Source of the DNA: Nitrospirota bacterium
Lineage (GTDB): Bacteria; Nitrospirota; Nitrospiria; JACQBZ01
Reading direction: 5' to 3'
Assembly (NCBI GenBank): GCA_016201865.1
Contig: JACQCA010000010.1
Coordinates: 1-64,000 of the forward strand
DNA: 64,000 bases
Shown: positions 49,514 to 58,542 of the stretch, piece after piece
Layout of the letters: the number at the start of each line of letters is the position of its first letter
How positions within the stretch are numbered: position 1 is the first letter of the stretch
The notes under the pieces: generated by a model
Told to the model about the DNA's origin: nothing
Databases searched by the model: none
The model's input: only the letters and a program-made list of their open reading frames with translations
Made by a program: the position numbers and the translations under genes

Positions 49514-50368
49514 TTACCCTTTCAGTCTTGGATTCAGCGCATCCTGCAAGCCTTCACCGAGGAGGTTGTAGCCTAAGACCGTGATCAAAATGGCGAGGCC
49601 GGGGAAGAGCGTGAGCCACCAGGCGATCTCGATGGTGTCCTTGCCGGCTGTGATGATGCTGCCCCAGCTCGGCGTCGGCGGCTGGACGCCCAGGCCAAGA
49701 AAGCTCAGGGACGACTCGATCAGAATCGCGCCGGCCACGCCCAGCACGGCCGAAACATAGACCGGCGATAAGGCATTGGGAAGCAGGTGCAGGAAGATCA
49801 TCCGTAGATCGTTCGCGCCCAACGCCCGCGCTGCGGTGACGAAGTCCTTCTCCTTCAAGGCCAGGAACTGTCCTCGGACCAGGCGGGCCACGCCCATCCA
49901 GCTCGTGACGCCGATGACGATCATGATATTCCAGATGCTCGGCTCGACGATCGCGATCACGGCCAGGATCAGGAAAAAGGTCGGGATCGAAAGCATGATG
50001 TCCACAAACTGCATCAGGACATCATCAATCCAGCCGCCGTAATAGCTGGCAACGGCCCCGATCAGTATCCCGATCAGAATAGCGATCCCGACCGCCACGA
50101 AACCGACCAGCAGAGAGATCCGCGAACCCCAAATCATTCGGCTGAATACATCCCGTCCGAGCTCGTCCGTGCCCAAGAGATGATCGCTGTTCGGCGCCGC
50201 CAGGATCTTCCCCACATCAATATAGGCCGGATCGTACAGCGACAGAATGGGAGCTAGAAGCGCGATCACGAAGACCGAGAGGACGATGAAGCCGCCCGCA
50301 ACGGCCGGTCCGTTGCTCTTAAATCGGCCCCAGAATCGTTCAAACGCGGTTCGCGGTCGTATCGCCAT
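49514..50368 (-). CDS. Peptide ABC transporter permease (OppC/DppC-like)
   Basis: A 284-residue permease with about six hydrophobic helices. It carries the N-terminal cytoplasmic segment RTAFERFWGRFKSN, and the EAA-type coupling loop (about 165-200, AARALGANDLRMIFLHLLPNALSPV). OppC/DppC partners import peptides with OppB, a substrate-binding protein and two ATPases. It is 9 bp downstream of the oppB-type gene, in the same operon. GAAL near the end (LNPRLKG) is the standard tail. Function predicted as peptide import; nickel or other related substrates of this family cannot be ruled out. Confidence 0.9.
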   Translation of the reverse strand: MAIRPRTAFERFWGRFKSNGPAVAGGFIVLSVFVIALLAPILSLYDPAYIDVGKILAAPNSDHLLGTDELGRDVFSRMIWGSRISLLVGFVAVGIAILIGILIGAVASYYGGWIDDVLMQFVDIMLSIPTFFLILAVIAIVEPSIWNIMIVIGVTSWMGVARLVRGQFLALKEKDFVTAARALGANDLRMIFLHLLPNALSPVYVSAVLGVAGAILIESSLSFLGLGVQPPTPSWGSIITAGKDTIEIAWWLTLFPGLAILITVLGYNLLGEGLQDALNPRLKG

Positions 50369-50377
50369 CGAAATCCT

Positions 50378-51358
50378 CTATCGGGTCTTATGCAGTCGGA
50401 CCGTCGGGTTGGCGAAGGCGTACGAGAGGTCCGCCAGGAGATTGCCGATCAGGGTCAGGACGGTTCCCAGAACGGTGATGCCCATGATCGTCGGGTAATC
50501 ACGCGACAGGACGGATTGGTAAAACAACCGCCCCATGCCGTCGATGGCAAAGATCGTCTCAAAGATGACGCTGCCCCCGATCAATCCCGGAACCGAAAGG
50601 CCGAGGACCGTGATGATTGGGATCAAGGCGTTTCGCAGTGCGTGCTTGTAGACCACCACCGGTTCGCTTAAGCCCTTTGCCCGCGCCGTTCGGATATAGT
50701 CCTGCCGAATCACCTCCAGCATCTCGGCCCGCGTGTACCTTGAGAATCCGGCCAGGCCGCCGAAAGCCGAGACGAAAACGGGAAGGAGGAGATGTTTCAT
50801 CCAATCCGCGAGTCGTTGCTCAAAGGACATGCCGCCGACATCAAGGGATTGGTAACCGGAGATCGGAAGCCATCCGAGGACGACGCCGAAAAGGATCATC
50901 ATGATAAGGGCCAACCAGAAGGTGGGCGTGGCAAATCCGATGAGAACGAATACCGTGGCGGCTTTGTCGAACGGGGAGCGCGGATGAGTGGCCGAGAAGA
51001 TGCCGATCGGCAAGGCGATACCTAAGATCAGAATCAAGGATAGGAGATTGATCACGATCGTGATCGGAATCCGCTCCATCATCTTTTGCGCGACCGTCTG
51101 GCCGTCCACGAAAGAGGTGCCGAAATCCATCGTGACGAAACGTTTGACCCATTGGGTATACTGGACGTAAAGCGGCCGGTCCAGTCCGTACAATTTCCTC
51201 AGGTTTTCTTTGGCCTGGGCCGAGACCCGGGGGTTTAAGGTGGTCTGGAGATCGGTCGGTTCCCCGGGCGCAAGATGCATGATCCCAAAGGTGATGAGGG
51301 TGACGCCGATCAATGAGATAAAAAATCGGAAGAGTCGATACCCAAGGAAGGACAGCAA
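50378..51358 (-). CDS. Peptide ABC transporter permease (OppB/DppB-like)
   Basis: A 326-residue permease of the OppB/DppB family. Start TTG 51358 with AGGAG 6 bases upstream; a farther in-frame TTG (51403) precedes the transcription start, so it is excluded. The N-terminus FLGYRLFRFFISLIGVTLITFGIMHLAPG and the EAA loop YIRTARAKGLSEPVVVYKHALRNALIPIITVLG are diagnostic. It works with the oppC-type permease. A divergent promoter lies between this operon and the thi genes. Confidence 0.9.
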   Translation of the reverse strand: MLSFLGYRLFRFFISLIGVTLITFGIMHLAPGEPTDLQTTLNPRVSAQAKENLRKLYGLDRPLYVQYTQWVKRFVTMDFGTSFVDGQTVAQKMMERIPITIVINLLSLILILGIALPIGIFSATHPRSPFDKAATVFVLIGFATPTFWLALIMMILFGVVLGWLPISGYQSLDVGGMSFEQRLADWMKHLLLPVFVSAFGGLAGFSRYTRAEMLEVIRQDYIRTARAKGLSEPVVVYKHALRNALIPIITVLGLSVPGLIGGSVIFETIFAIDGMGRLFYQSVLSRDYPTIMGITVLGTVLTLIGNLLADLSYAFANPTVRLHKTR

Positions 51359-51393
51359 ACCGGGCTCCTGTCTGTGACGACAAATCCGAGGGG

Positions 51394-51423
51394 ATGGTAA
51401 CAAAACGACCGTCGGAATGTCAA
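51394..51423 (-). promoter_or_regulatory. Promoter of the oppBC operon
   Basis: Minus strand TTGACA (51423-51418), 18-bp spacer, TACCAT (51399-51394). Divergent from the thi promoter 33 bases away. Confidence 0.6.
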
Positions 51424-51455
51424 ACCGATGGAGCGCCCGTGCACGGCAGGCGGTG

Positions 51456-51485
51456 TTGACAGGGTCTTGAAGGCTAAGGTATGAT
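51456..51485 (+). promoter_or_regulatory. Promoter of the thi operon
   Basis: TTGACA (51456-51461), 18-bp spacer, TATGAT (51480-51485), just before the TPP riboswitch. Confidence 0.7.
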
Positions 51486-51493
51486 GAAAATCG

Positions 51494-51621
51494 AGCTGGG
51501 GGTGCTCGACCGGGTTTCCGTGAGCCGGCCGGTCGGGCTGAGAGCCCGGATAGGCCTGTTGGGCGTGAAGGGCAACCCTGTGAACCTGATCCCGGTAATA
51601 CGGGCGTAGGGAAGCGGCAGC
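51494..51621 (+). promoter_or_regulatory. TPP riboswitch (THI element)
   Basis: Conserved pieces are in order: GGGGTGC (51499 on), GGGCTGAGAGCCCGG (51534 on), then ACCCTGTGAACCTGATCCCGGTAATACGGGCGTAGGGAA (about 51575-51613). The CTGAGA and ACCTGATC...GCGTAGGGA blocks bind the pyrimidine and pyrophosphate of thiamine pyrophosphate. It sits between the thi promoter and a terminator stem, the classical layout for transcription attenuation. Confidence 0.95.
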
Positions 51622-51645
51622 ATGATCATAAGATCACAAAAGGCG

Positions 51646-51678
51646 AGCCGTACTTCCTGAGAGAGTACGGCTTTTTTA
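51646..51678 (+). terminator. Rho-independent terminator under the TPP riboswitch
   Basis: 9-bp stem AGCCGTACT (51646-51654) / AGTACGGCT (51664-51672) then TTTTTT. The expression platform that stops thi transcription when TPP is bound. Confidence 0.9.
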
Positions 51679-51705
51679 TTGGGGGCGATGAGGAGATACG
51701 CGCCG

Positions 51706-51909
51706 GTGATTCGGTTGTCTGTGAATGGGGAAGGCCGGGAGTTCGGAAAAGAGATGACGGTTGCAAGTCTGCTGGAAGCACTGGGCACTCCTCCGGAACG
51801 GGTGGCGGTCGAGTTGAATCTTCAGATCCTCGATCAACACGATTACTCCCGGACGGTTTTGAAAGACGGCGATCGTTTGGAGATCATCCGTTTCGTGGGG
51901 GGAGGCTGA
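51706..51909 (+). CDS. thiS: ThiS, sulfur carrier for thiazole synthesis
   Basis: A 67-residue ubiquitin-like ThiS that carries the thiazole sulfur as a C-terminal thiocarboxylate. It ends in the required Gly-Gly (IRFVGGG). Start GTG 51706 ([13 protein letters not shown]) is preferred for its family-like N-terminus, with GAGGAG upstream; ATG 51688 is also possible, adding six residues. The gene lies right after the riboswitch terminator and is followed by thiG 34 bp later. Confidence 0.92.
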   Translation: MIRLSVNGEGREFGKEMTVASLLEALGTPPERVAVELNLQILDQHDYSRTVLKDGDRLEIIRFVGGG

Positions 51910-51943
51910 AGGAGGGGGCAGAACGAGGGGACAGAAGGAGGGC

Positions 51944-52729
51944 ATGACGTTTATGAAAGACGATTTCTTGACCATCGGCGGTGTTCAGCTCAAATCCCGT
52001 CTGATTGTCGGTACGGGAAAGTACAAAGATTTTGAGCAGACCCGGATGGCCATTGAGGCGGCCGGCGCGGACATGGTCACGGTGGCGGTTCGCCGCGTGA
52101 ATATCATCGACCGGGACAAAGAAAATCTGTTGGATTACATCGATCCCAAGAAATATAAAATTCTGCCCAATACGGCCGGTTGTTACACGGCAGATGAGGC
52201 CGTCCGAACCGCGCGGCTGGCCCGGGCTGCCGGCATCACCCATCTCGTCAAGCTGGAGGTTATCGGGGACGCGAAGACCTTGTTCCCGGACACGGCCGGT
52301 CTGATCGAGGCGGCCAAGATCCTCGTCAAGGAAGGATTCGTTGTGCTTCCTTACACGAACGATGATCCCATCGTGGCAAAGAAATTGGAGGACGCGGGTT
52401 GCGCCTGTGTCATGCCGTTGGCCGCGCCTATCGGCTCGGGATTGGGGATCCGTAATCCTTACAATATTCAGATCATCCGCGGGACGGTGAAGGTCCCGGT
52501 GATCGTGGATGCCGGCGTAGGGACGGCGTCCGATGCGGCGATCGCGATGGAAATGGGCTGCGACGGGGTGTTGATGAATACCGGGATTGCGGGGGCGAAA
52601 GATCCGATCGCGATGGCGGAGGCGATGAAATATGCGGTCTGGGCCGGCCGGCTGGCCTATAAGGCCGGAAGAATTCCTAAAAAACCGTATGCGACCGCCA
52701 GCAGTCCGGTCGAAGGAATGATTGAATAG
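51944..52729 (+). CDS. thiG: ThiG, thiazole synthase
   Basis: A 261-residue thiazole synthase that condenses DXP, ThiS-carried sulfur and a glycine-derived imine into the thiamine thiazole. The Schiff-base Lys appears in [11 protein letters not shown] (about residue 105), and the [35 protein letters not shown] motif is intact. ATG 51944 follows AGGAGGG closely; ATG 51953 is an alternative. It is between thiS and thiE in the riboswitch-controlled operon. Confidence 0.97.
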   Translation: MTFMKDDFLTIGGVQLKSRLIVGTGKYKDFEQTRMAIEAAGADMVTVAVRRVNIIDRDKENLLDYIDPKKYKILPNTAGCYTADEAVRTARLARAAGITHLVKLEVIGDAKTLFPDTAGLIEAAKILVKEGFVVLPYTNDDPIVAKKLEDAGCACVMPLAAPIGSGLGIRNPYNIQIIRGTVKVPVIVDAGVGTASDAAIAMEMGCDGVLMNTGIAGAKDPIAMAEAMKYAVWAGRLAYKAGRIPKKPYATASSPVEGMIE

Positions 52730-52738
52730 GAGAAACAA

Positions 52739-53407
52739 TTGCGTCACCGGAATTCTCGGATTGACTTTGATCTTTATCTTATTACGAATCGGCATCAGAC
52801 CGGAGGCCGATCTCTGGAGGTCGTGGTGCGGGAGGCCTTGGCCGGCGGGGTCCGGGCCGTTCAACTGCGTGAAAAGGATCTGCCGGTGCGGGACATTTTT
52901 CGGTGGGCCGAGCGGTTGCGGTCTCTTACGGCCGAGTATGGCGCTAAACTTTTAATCAATGACCGTGTGGATGTCTGTCTGGCGGTTGGGGCCGACGGAG
53001 TGCATCTTCGGGCGGACAGCCTTCCGATTCCGTCCGTGCGAAAATTGGTGGGTCCGGACCGCCTCATCGGACAATCCACGCACAGCGTCACGGAAGGGAT
53101 CGAGGCCGAGCAGGCCGGCGCCGATTTTGTGGTTTTAGGCCCGATCTACGATACCCCTTCGAAACGGTCCATGGGAAAGCCGTTGGGACCGGCCGAGATC
53201 CGTTCGGCCGCGGGTCGCGTCTTGATTCCGGTCTTGGCCATAGGCGGGATACGGCCGGGACGGATCCGTGACGTGATCGAGAGCGGCGCCCGCGGCGTTG
53301 CGGTCGTTTCGGCTCTTCTCGAAAGTCCGAATGTGCGGGCATCGGCCGAGGCGATACTGCGGGAATTAAAAACAACGCGATCGGTCGCGGACGAGGCGCC
53401 GGTTTGA
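52739..53407 (+). CDS. thiE: ThiE, thiamine-phosphate synthase
   Basis: A 222-residue TIM-barrel enzyme joining HMP-diphosphate and thiazole phosphate. Motifs: GGVRAVQLREKDLP, LLINDRVDVCLAVGADGVHL, GQSTHSVTEG, and LGPIYDTPSKRSMGKPLG with the pyrophosphate-binding residues, then AIGGI. Start TTG 52739 has AGGAG 7 bases upstream. Last gene of the riboswitch operon; the proteasome promoter begins 21 bp after its stop. Confidence 0.95.
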   Translation: MRHRNSRIDFDLYLITNRHQTGGRSLEVVVREALAGGVRAVQLREKDLPVRDIFRWAERLRSLTAEYGAKLLINDRVDVCLAVGADGVHLRADSLPIPSVRKLVGPDRLIGQSTHSVTEGIEAEQAGADFVVLGPIYDTPSKRSMGKPLGPAEIRSAAGRVLIPVLAIGGIRPGRIRDVIESGARGVAVVSALLESPNVRASAEAILRELKTTRSVADEAPV

Positions 53408-53428
53408 CGAAGATCGGGAAGAGGGCTA

Positions 53429-53457
53429 TTGACCGTAAGGGTGTTCAGTGATAGAAT
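53429..53457 (+). promoter_or_regulatory. Promoter of the proteasome operon
   Basis: TTGACC (53429-53434), 17-bp spacer, TAGAAT (53452-53457). It lies 21 bases after the thiE stop, so the proteasome genes may be read both from this promoter and from thi. Confidence 0.6.
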
Positions 53458-53523
53458 CAAAATTAATAAAGAGCCCGCCGGAGGGGATAGGGCAGCTTCC
53501 CTCGATGGATCTTGGGAGATAGA

Positions 53524-55293
53524 ATGGGGGAATCCAAGAAAGGCTCCGGAAGGTTTCACTCTTTGCGCAATACCGTGAAACGGCTCACGGATCGGCTGTC
53601 GGAGAACGAACCTGCCATGAACAAACAAATCGAAGAATACGAGCGAGAGCTCGATAAGCTCCACGTACAGATCCGATCCATGGAGGAAGAACTGCGCCAA
53701 TTGCGTCTCTCCCGGTCGCAGCTCGAACAAGCTCATAAACAAAACGAGAAACTGGCGGCGACGCTGCAAGAAGCCAAATCGCAAATTGATGCCTTGCGGG
53801 TGGAGGTGGAAAAACTGACCGCACCGCCTTCAAGCTACGGCATCTTTTCCGGTGGAAACGAGGACGGCACCGTCAATGTGTATGTCGCCGGCCGCAAGAT
53901 GAAGGTCAACGTCCATCCCTCGATTAAAGTGAAGGACCTCCGAAAGGGTCAGGAACTGGTCCTTAACGAGGCCTTGAACGTGGTCGAGACGAAGGGATTT
54001 GACGGGCAGGGCGAGGTGGTCCGCCTGAAAGATCTGATCGGCGATAAACGGGCCGTCGTGACGCTGCACGCCGATGAAGAGCGGGTGGCCGAATTGGCCG
54101 AGCCGCTGCTTCACGAGAAGCTCAGTGTCGGCGACCATCTTCTGCTGGATGCGCGATCCGGTTGTTTGCTGGAAAAACTTCCCAAGTCCGAGGTGGGGGA
54201 GTTGGTTTTAGAAGAGGTGCCGGATGTCGGTTATGAAGATATCGGCGGGCTCGAAAAACAGATCGAGACGATCAAGGATGCCGTCGAACTGCCGTTCCTG
54301 CATCCGGATCTGTTCGCCCAATACCGGCTCCTTCCTCCGAAAGGCATCCTATTATACGGACCTCCCGGTTGCGGGAAAACCTTGATCGCGAAGGCCGTGG
54401 CCAATTCGATCGCCAAGAAACTGGCCCACCGCACGGGAAAGGACGTCCGGAGTTTCTTCCTGCATGTGAAAGGTCCGGAACTTCTCGACAAGTATGTCGG
54501 TGAGAGCGAGCGCCAGATCCGCGAGGTCTTCAAAAAGGCCAAGGAGAAAGCGGAAGAAGGGATGCCGGTCATCGTTTTCTTCGATGAGATGGATGCCCTG
54601 TTCCGAACGCGGGGAACCGGCATTTCGTCCGACATCGAGTCCACTATTGTTCCCCAGTTCCTTTCGGAGATCGACGGTGTCGAACGCCTCCGGAACGTGA
54701 TCGTCATCGGCGCCAGCAACCGGCAGGACTTGATCGACCCGGCCATCCTGCGACCCGGACGTCTGGACGTGAAGATCCGGATTGATCGGCCCGACAAGCG
54801 GGCGGCCAAAGCGGTTTTCTCGAAGTACCTCCGGCCGGATTTGCCGTATCATCCCGATGAGTTGGCGAGGGACGGCGGCCATGCCGCGGCCATGGTCGAA
54901 CGATTGACGGAACAGACCGTGGAACAGATGTACAGCCAGAGCGAAGAGAACAAGTTCCTGGAGGTCACCTACGCCAATGGTGAAAAAGAAATGCTCTACT
55001 TTAAGGATTTCGTCAGCGGTGCCTTGATCGAAGGGGTGGTGGCTCGGGCCAAGAAATACGCCATCAAGCGGATGATTTCAACAGGCCAGGGCGGGATCCG
55101 GAGCGAGGATCTTCTTCAGGCGACGCGCGACGAGTTTACGGAACATGAAGACCTGCCCAATACCACACAGCCGGACGACTGGGCCAAGATTGCCGGGAGG
55201 AAGGGTGAAAAGATCGTTCATGTACGAACGATGGGGACCAAAGCGACCGACCCGCGACAGATCGATACGATCTCGACGGGTCACTACCTCTGA
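53524..55293 (+). CDS. ARC/Mpa proteasome-activating AAA+ ATPase
   Basis: A 589-residue hexameric unfoldase that recognises Pup and feeds substrates into the proteasome. N-terminal coiled coil (about 25-100, [24 protein letters not shown]...), two OB-type domains (about 100-235), then AAA+: Walker A GPPGCGKT (about 281-288), pore loop KYVGES, Walker [12 protein letters not shown] and RPGRLD arginine region. It ends TISTGHYL; the C-terminal GHYL corresponds to the GQYL motif that docks into the PrcA ring. ATG 53524 follows GGGAGA; an in-frame TTG at 53512 is less likely. Best name ARC in this lineage. Confidence 0.95.
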   Translation: MGESKKGSGRFHSLRNTVKRLTDRLSENEPAMNKQIEEYERELDKLHVQIRSMEEELRQLRLSRSQLEQAHKQNEKLAATLQEAKSQIDALRVEVEKLTAPPSSYGIFSGGNEDGTVNVYVAGRKMKVNVHPSIKVKDLRKGQELVLNEALNVVETKGFDGQGEVVRLKDLIGDKRAVVTLHADEERVAELAEPLLHEKLSVGDHLLLDARSGCLLEKLPKSEVGELVLEEVPDVGYEDIGGLEKQIETIKDAVELPFLHPDLFAQYRLLPPKGILLYGPPGCGKTLIAKAVANSIAKKLAHRTGKDVRSFFLHVKGPELLDKYVGESERQIREVFKKAKEKAEEGMPVIVFFDEMDALFRTRGTGISSDIESTIVPQFLSEIDGVERLRNVIVIGASNRQDLIDPAILRPGRLDVKIRIDRPDKRAAKAVFSKYLRPDLPYHPDELARDGGHAAAMVERLTEQTVEQMYSQSEENKFLEVTYANGEKEMLYFKDFVSGALIEGVVARAKKYAIKRMISTGQGGIRSEDLLQATRDEFTEHEDLPNTTQPDDWAKIAGRKGEKIVHVRTMGTKATDPRQIDTISTGHYL

Positions 55294-55314
55294 TCGGTTC
55301 AACCGGCATACCGT

Positions 55315-56793
55315 ATGATCAAACGCATCATGGGGACAGAAACGGAATTCGGCATTGCGACACGCAATCCGGAGGCCTTGGATCCCGTCTCCACGTCTCT
55401 TCTCCTGATCAACCATTATCCCTCCCTTCCGTCTACCCGAGTGCTTTGGGACTACGAACACGAGAATCCGTTGTTGGATGTGCGGGGTTTTGAGGTCGAG
55501 GGGGAACGGGAGCGGCCCGGGCCGGAGTATAACCGCCTCCTCAATAAGGTGTTGGCCAACGGAGGCCGTTTGTATGTGGATGGAGCCCATCCGGAATATT
55601 CCACGCCTGAGTGCACCAATTCACGGGATGTGGTGATTTACGAAAAGGCCGGCGATCGGATCCTCGGTCAATGTTGTGAACACGCCGGTCGGATCAAGGC
55701 GCAAGACCCGTTGGTCGTCTATCGTAATAACACGGATGGAAAAGGAAACAGTTACGGCTATCATGAAAACTATTTGGTGGACCGATCCGTTCCTTTTGAA
55801 ATGCTGATGAGGGCTTTGACGCCGTTCTTTGTGACGCGACAGATCTACGCCGGATCCGGCAAGGTCGGTGCTGAGAATCGAATGCCGCCTTTGCCGTTCC
55901 AGATTTCCCAAAGAGCGGACTTCTTTGAGACGCTGGTGGATCTCAATACCATGGTCAAGCGTCCGATCATCAATACGCGGGACGAACCCCACGCCGACGC
56001 CTCCAAATACCGTCGCCTCCATGTCATCGTCGGGGATGCAAATATGGCCGAGTGTTCCACGTATCTTAAAGTGGGTTCAACGGCGATTGTGTTGACGATG
56101 ATCGAGGAAAAATGGCCGTTACCCGAGGTCGAGTTGGAAGATCCCGTTCGAGCCATCAAAGAGGTGTCGCGGGATGTCGGTTTAAAGTCGGCGATCCGTT
56201 TGTCGAACGGTCGGGGGTACACGGCCGTTGAGATTCAAAGGCTTTATCTTGAAGCGGCGTATCGTTTCTTCGAAGAACACGAAGCGGATCCGGTGACAAG
56301 GGACGTCCTGAAGAAATGGAACGAGGTCCTCAACCGACTCCAAGAAGATCCGATGCAGCTTTCCCGCGAGATCGACTGGGTGATCAAACTGGAACTGATC
56401 CGGTCCTATATGGAGAAAAAACAGTGCGGTTGGGGAGATGCCCGTCTTGCAATGATGGACCTTCAATACCATGATCTTCGTCCGGAGAAGGGTCTGTACG
56501 CCGCTTTGGAAAAAGGACATTATGTGGACCGCATCACGACGGATCGAGAGATCACGCACGCCGAACAGAATCCTCCGACCGATACGCGGGCCTATTTTCG
56601 AGGAACCTGCCTGAAGAAGTTTCCCAAAGAGGTGTACGCGACCAGTTGGAGTTCGATCCTCTTTGACGTTGGAAACGGGACCATCAAGAAGGTGCCCTTA
56701 ATGGAACCTTTGCGTGGGACGGAAAGCCTGACGCGGTCGCTTTTGGAGTCGGCCGACACCGTTGAGGACGTCTTGAACCGTCTGAGCATGTGA
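55315..56793 (+). CDS. dop: Dop, Pup deamidase/depupylase
   Basis: A 492-residue Dop of the glutamine-synthetase-like fold. It starts MGTETEFGIATRNPE. A Dop-specific N-terminal insert (about 35-72, ENPLLDVRGFEVEG) precedes VDGAHPEYSTPEC with the catalytic Asp89. Metal/ATP motifs VYRNNTDGKGNSYGYHENY and RDEPHADASKYRRLH follow. Dop removes Pup from substrates; it would also deamidate Pup-Gln, but the Pup encoded next already ends in Glu, so depupylation is the main job. It is 21 bp after the ARC gene, and pup follows 30 bp later. Confidence 0.95.
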   Translation: MIKRIMGTETEFGIATRNPEALDPVSTSLLLINHYPSLPSTRVLWDYEHENPLLDVRGFEVEGERERPGPEYNRLLNKVLANGGRLYVDGAHPEYSTPECTNSRDVVIYEKAGDRILGQCCEHAGRIKAQDPLVVYRNNTDGKGNSYGYHENYLVDRSVPFEMLMRALTPFFVTRQIYAGSGKVGAENRMPPLPFQISQRADFFETLVDLNTMVKRPIINTRDEPHADASKYRRLHVIVGDANMAECSTYLKVGSTAIVLTMIEEKWPLPEVELEDPVRAIKEVSRDVGLKSAIRLSNGRGYTAVEIQRLYLEAAYRFFEEHEADPVTRDVLKKWNEVLNRLQEDPMQLSREIDWVIKLELIRSYMEKKQCGWGDARLAMMDLQYHDLRPEKGLYAALEKGHYVDRITTDREITHAEQNPPTDTRAYFRGTCLKKFPKEVYATSWSSILFDVGNGTIKKVPLMEPLRGTESLTRSLLESADTVEDVLNRLSM

Positions 56794-56823
56794 GGGGTGA
56801 TCGATTTAAAGGGGGTGAAAACC

Positions 56824-57024
56824 TTGTCCAAGCAAGAACACAAAACAGACCGGAAGAAAGAGGCCGGAAAGAAAGAGGAAGAGGGCGGAGCCAATCCCAA
56901 GACTGCTGAGAAAGGTAAAAAAATAAAGGAAGACCTGGATAAGCTCATGGAGAAGATTGACGACGTGCTGGAGGAGAATGCGGAAGAGTTCGTTAAGAAT
57001 TACGTCCAGAAGGGCGGGGAGTAG
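56824..57024 (+). CDS. pup: Pup, prokaryotic ubiquitin-like protein
   Basis: A 66-residue Pup, normal length. TTG 56824 is chosen because AAGGGGGTG lies 6 bases before it; starts GTG 56797 and GTG 56815 would give 75 and 69 residues. The N-terminal half is disordered and Lys/Glu-rich. The C-terminal half is a helix that binds the ARC coiled coil (KIKEDLDKLMEKIDDVLEEN). It ends FVKNYVQKGGE. The last Glu is the ligation residue used by PafA, already in the active form, so no deamidation is needed. Mycobacterial Pup ends YVQKGGQ. Confidence 0.93.
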   Translation: MSKQEHKTDRKKEAGKKEEEGGANPKTAEKGKKIKEDLDKLMEKIDDVLEENAEEFVKNYVQKGGE

Positions 57025-57026
57025 AC

Positions 57027-57842
57027 GTGATACTCAAATCTGAAAGTCCGTTTCAAGATCCGGGGTCCAGTTTCTATGATTGGTTGTCGGTGCATCATCC
57101 CGATGCCCTGCTGGGTTTCCGTCCGCGCGCGGGGGCGGAGGGCGGGGGCCCGTCCCCGGCCGCAAGAATCTCGCATGGGACGACCGTCCTGGCCCTGAAA
57201 TACAAAGACGGAGTGATCATTGCGGGCGATCGCATGGCCACGGAGGGGTATCAAGTGTCGGCCCGTCGGATCGAAAAGGTCTATAAGATGGATGAGCATT
57301 CCGCCATCGCCATCGCCGGTGCCGCCGGGCCGTGCATCGAACTGGCCAAGCTGTTTCAGACCGAACTGGAACATTATGAAAAATTGGAAGGCGCGGAATT
57401 ATCCATTGACGGAAAGGCGAACAAACTGGCCCAGATGGTCAAAGGGAATCTTCCCATGGCTTTTCAGGGTCTGATCGTGGTCCCGATTTTTGTGGGATAT
57501 GATCCGAAACGGAGCGAGGGCCGTATTTTTAAATACGACATCACCGGCGGGCGATATGAAGAGACCGATTATTTCTCGACCGGATCCGGAGGGAAGGACG
57601 CGCGCACGACGATGAAGAAACTGTATCAACCGGGCATGGAGGAGCCGGAAGCCGTCCGGACGGTGCTAGAGGCGCTCTATGACGCGTCCGAGGAAGATAT
57701 CGGAACCGGCGGACCGGATTTGATTCGAGGGATCTACCCGACCGTGAAAACCATAACGGTCAAAGGGGTCTCGGATGTGCCGGAAAGTCAGATTCATCAG
57801 ATCTATGAACGGCTGATCGAAAAGCGGAAGCGGGAGACCTAA
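57027..57842 (+). CDS. prcB: Proteasome beta subunit PrcB
   Basis: A 271-residue 20S core beta subunit. A 51-residue propeptide is removed autocatalytically before Thr52 (HG/TTVLALKYKDG), the active-site nucleophile; Lys and Asp partners are in IAGDRMATEGYQVSARRIEKVYK. GPDLIRGIYPTVKTI and the SDVPESQI end are typical. Start GTG 57027 is 2 bp after the pup stop with GGGGAG upstream. PrcB forms the inner rings of the 20S particle with PrcA. Confidence 0.96.
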   Translation: MILKSESPFQDPGSSFYDWLSVHHPDALLGFRPRAGAEGGGPSPAARISHGTTVLALKYKDGVIIAGDRMATEGYQVSARRIEKVYKMDEHSAIAIAGAAGPCIELAKLFQTELEHYEKLEGAELSIDGKANKLAQMVKGNLPMAFQGLIVVPIFVGYDPKRSEGRIFKYDITGGRYEETDYFSTGSGGKDARTTMKKLYQPGMEEPEAVRTVLEALYDASEEDIGTGGPDLIRGIYPTVKTITVKGVSDVPESQIHQIYERLIEKRKRET

Positions 57843-57845
57843 GAG

Positions 57846-58532
57846 ATGGCCATTCCTTATTACGTTCCACCCGAGCAGATGATGCAGGACAGGGCGGAAT
57901 ATGCCAAAAAGGGGATTGCAAAGGGCCGATCGATTGTGGCGATGGAGTACCAGGATGGGATACTCATGGTTGCGGACAACCCCAGCATTTCCCTGAACAA
58001 GGTTTCGGAGATCTACGACGCCATTGCGTTTCTGGGCGCGGGGCGATACAGCGAGTTTGAGAATCTGAGGAAGGCGGGCATCCGGCATGCCGATCTCAAA
58101 GGGTATCTCTACAGTCGAGAAGATGTCACGGCCAAATCGCTGGCGAATGCCTACTCGCAGGTTCTGGGGACGACTTTCAGCCAGGAGGTGAAGCCCCTGG
58201 AAGTCGAGATCGCCGTTGTCGCCGTGGGAGAAGCCAGCCAGTCCAATGAGATTTATCGAATATCCTTTGATGGGAGTATTACGGACGAACGCGGTTTTAC
58301 GGTGATCGGCGGACGGTCCGAGGCCATTATGGTCTTCCTCAAGGACCGCTACAAAGCGGGTCTGCCTCTGTCGGACGCGCTTACGTTATGCAAGGAGGCC
58401 GTCGAGAACACGGCCACTCCCCGGCTGGTGATCCAAACGCTGGAAGTGGCGGTGTTGGATCGCAACCGACAGGGACGGAAATTCCGGCGGTTGACAACGG
58501 ACGAGATTATGGAATTGGTCCATTCCCGATAA
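57846..58532 (+). CDS. prcA: Proteasome alpha subunit PrcA
   Basis: A 228-residue 20S core alpha subunit. N-terminus MAIPYYVPPEQMMQDRAEYAKKGIAKGRS, the typical gate region with the YVPPEQ-like element, then the alpha-type fold without an active Thr. It makes the outer rings that receive the ARC GHYL tail. ATG 57846 is 3 bp after the prcB stop. It is 10 bp before pafA. Confidence 0.95.
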   Translation: MAIPYYVPPEQMMQDRAEYAKKGIAKGRSIVAMEYQDGILMVADNPSISLNKVSEIYDAIAFLGAGRYSEFENLRKAGIRHADLKGYLYSREDVTAKSLANAYSQVLGTTFSQEVKPLEVEIAVVAVGEASQSNEIYRISFDGSITDERGFTVIGGRSEAIMVFLKDRYKAGLPLSDALTLCKEAVENTATPRLVIQTLEVAVLDRNRQGRKFRRLTTDEIMELVHSR

Positions 58533-58542
58533 GGGGATTCCC

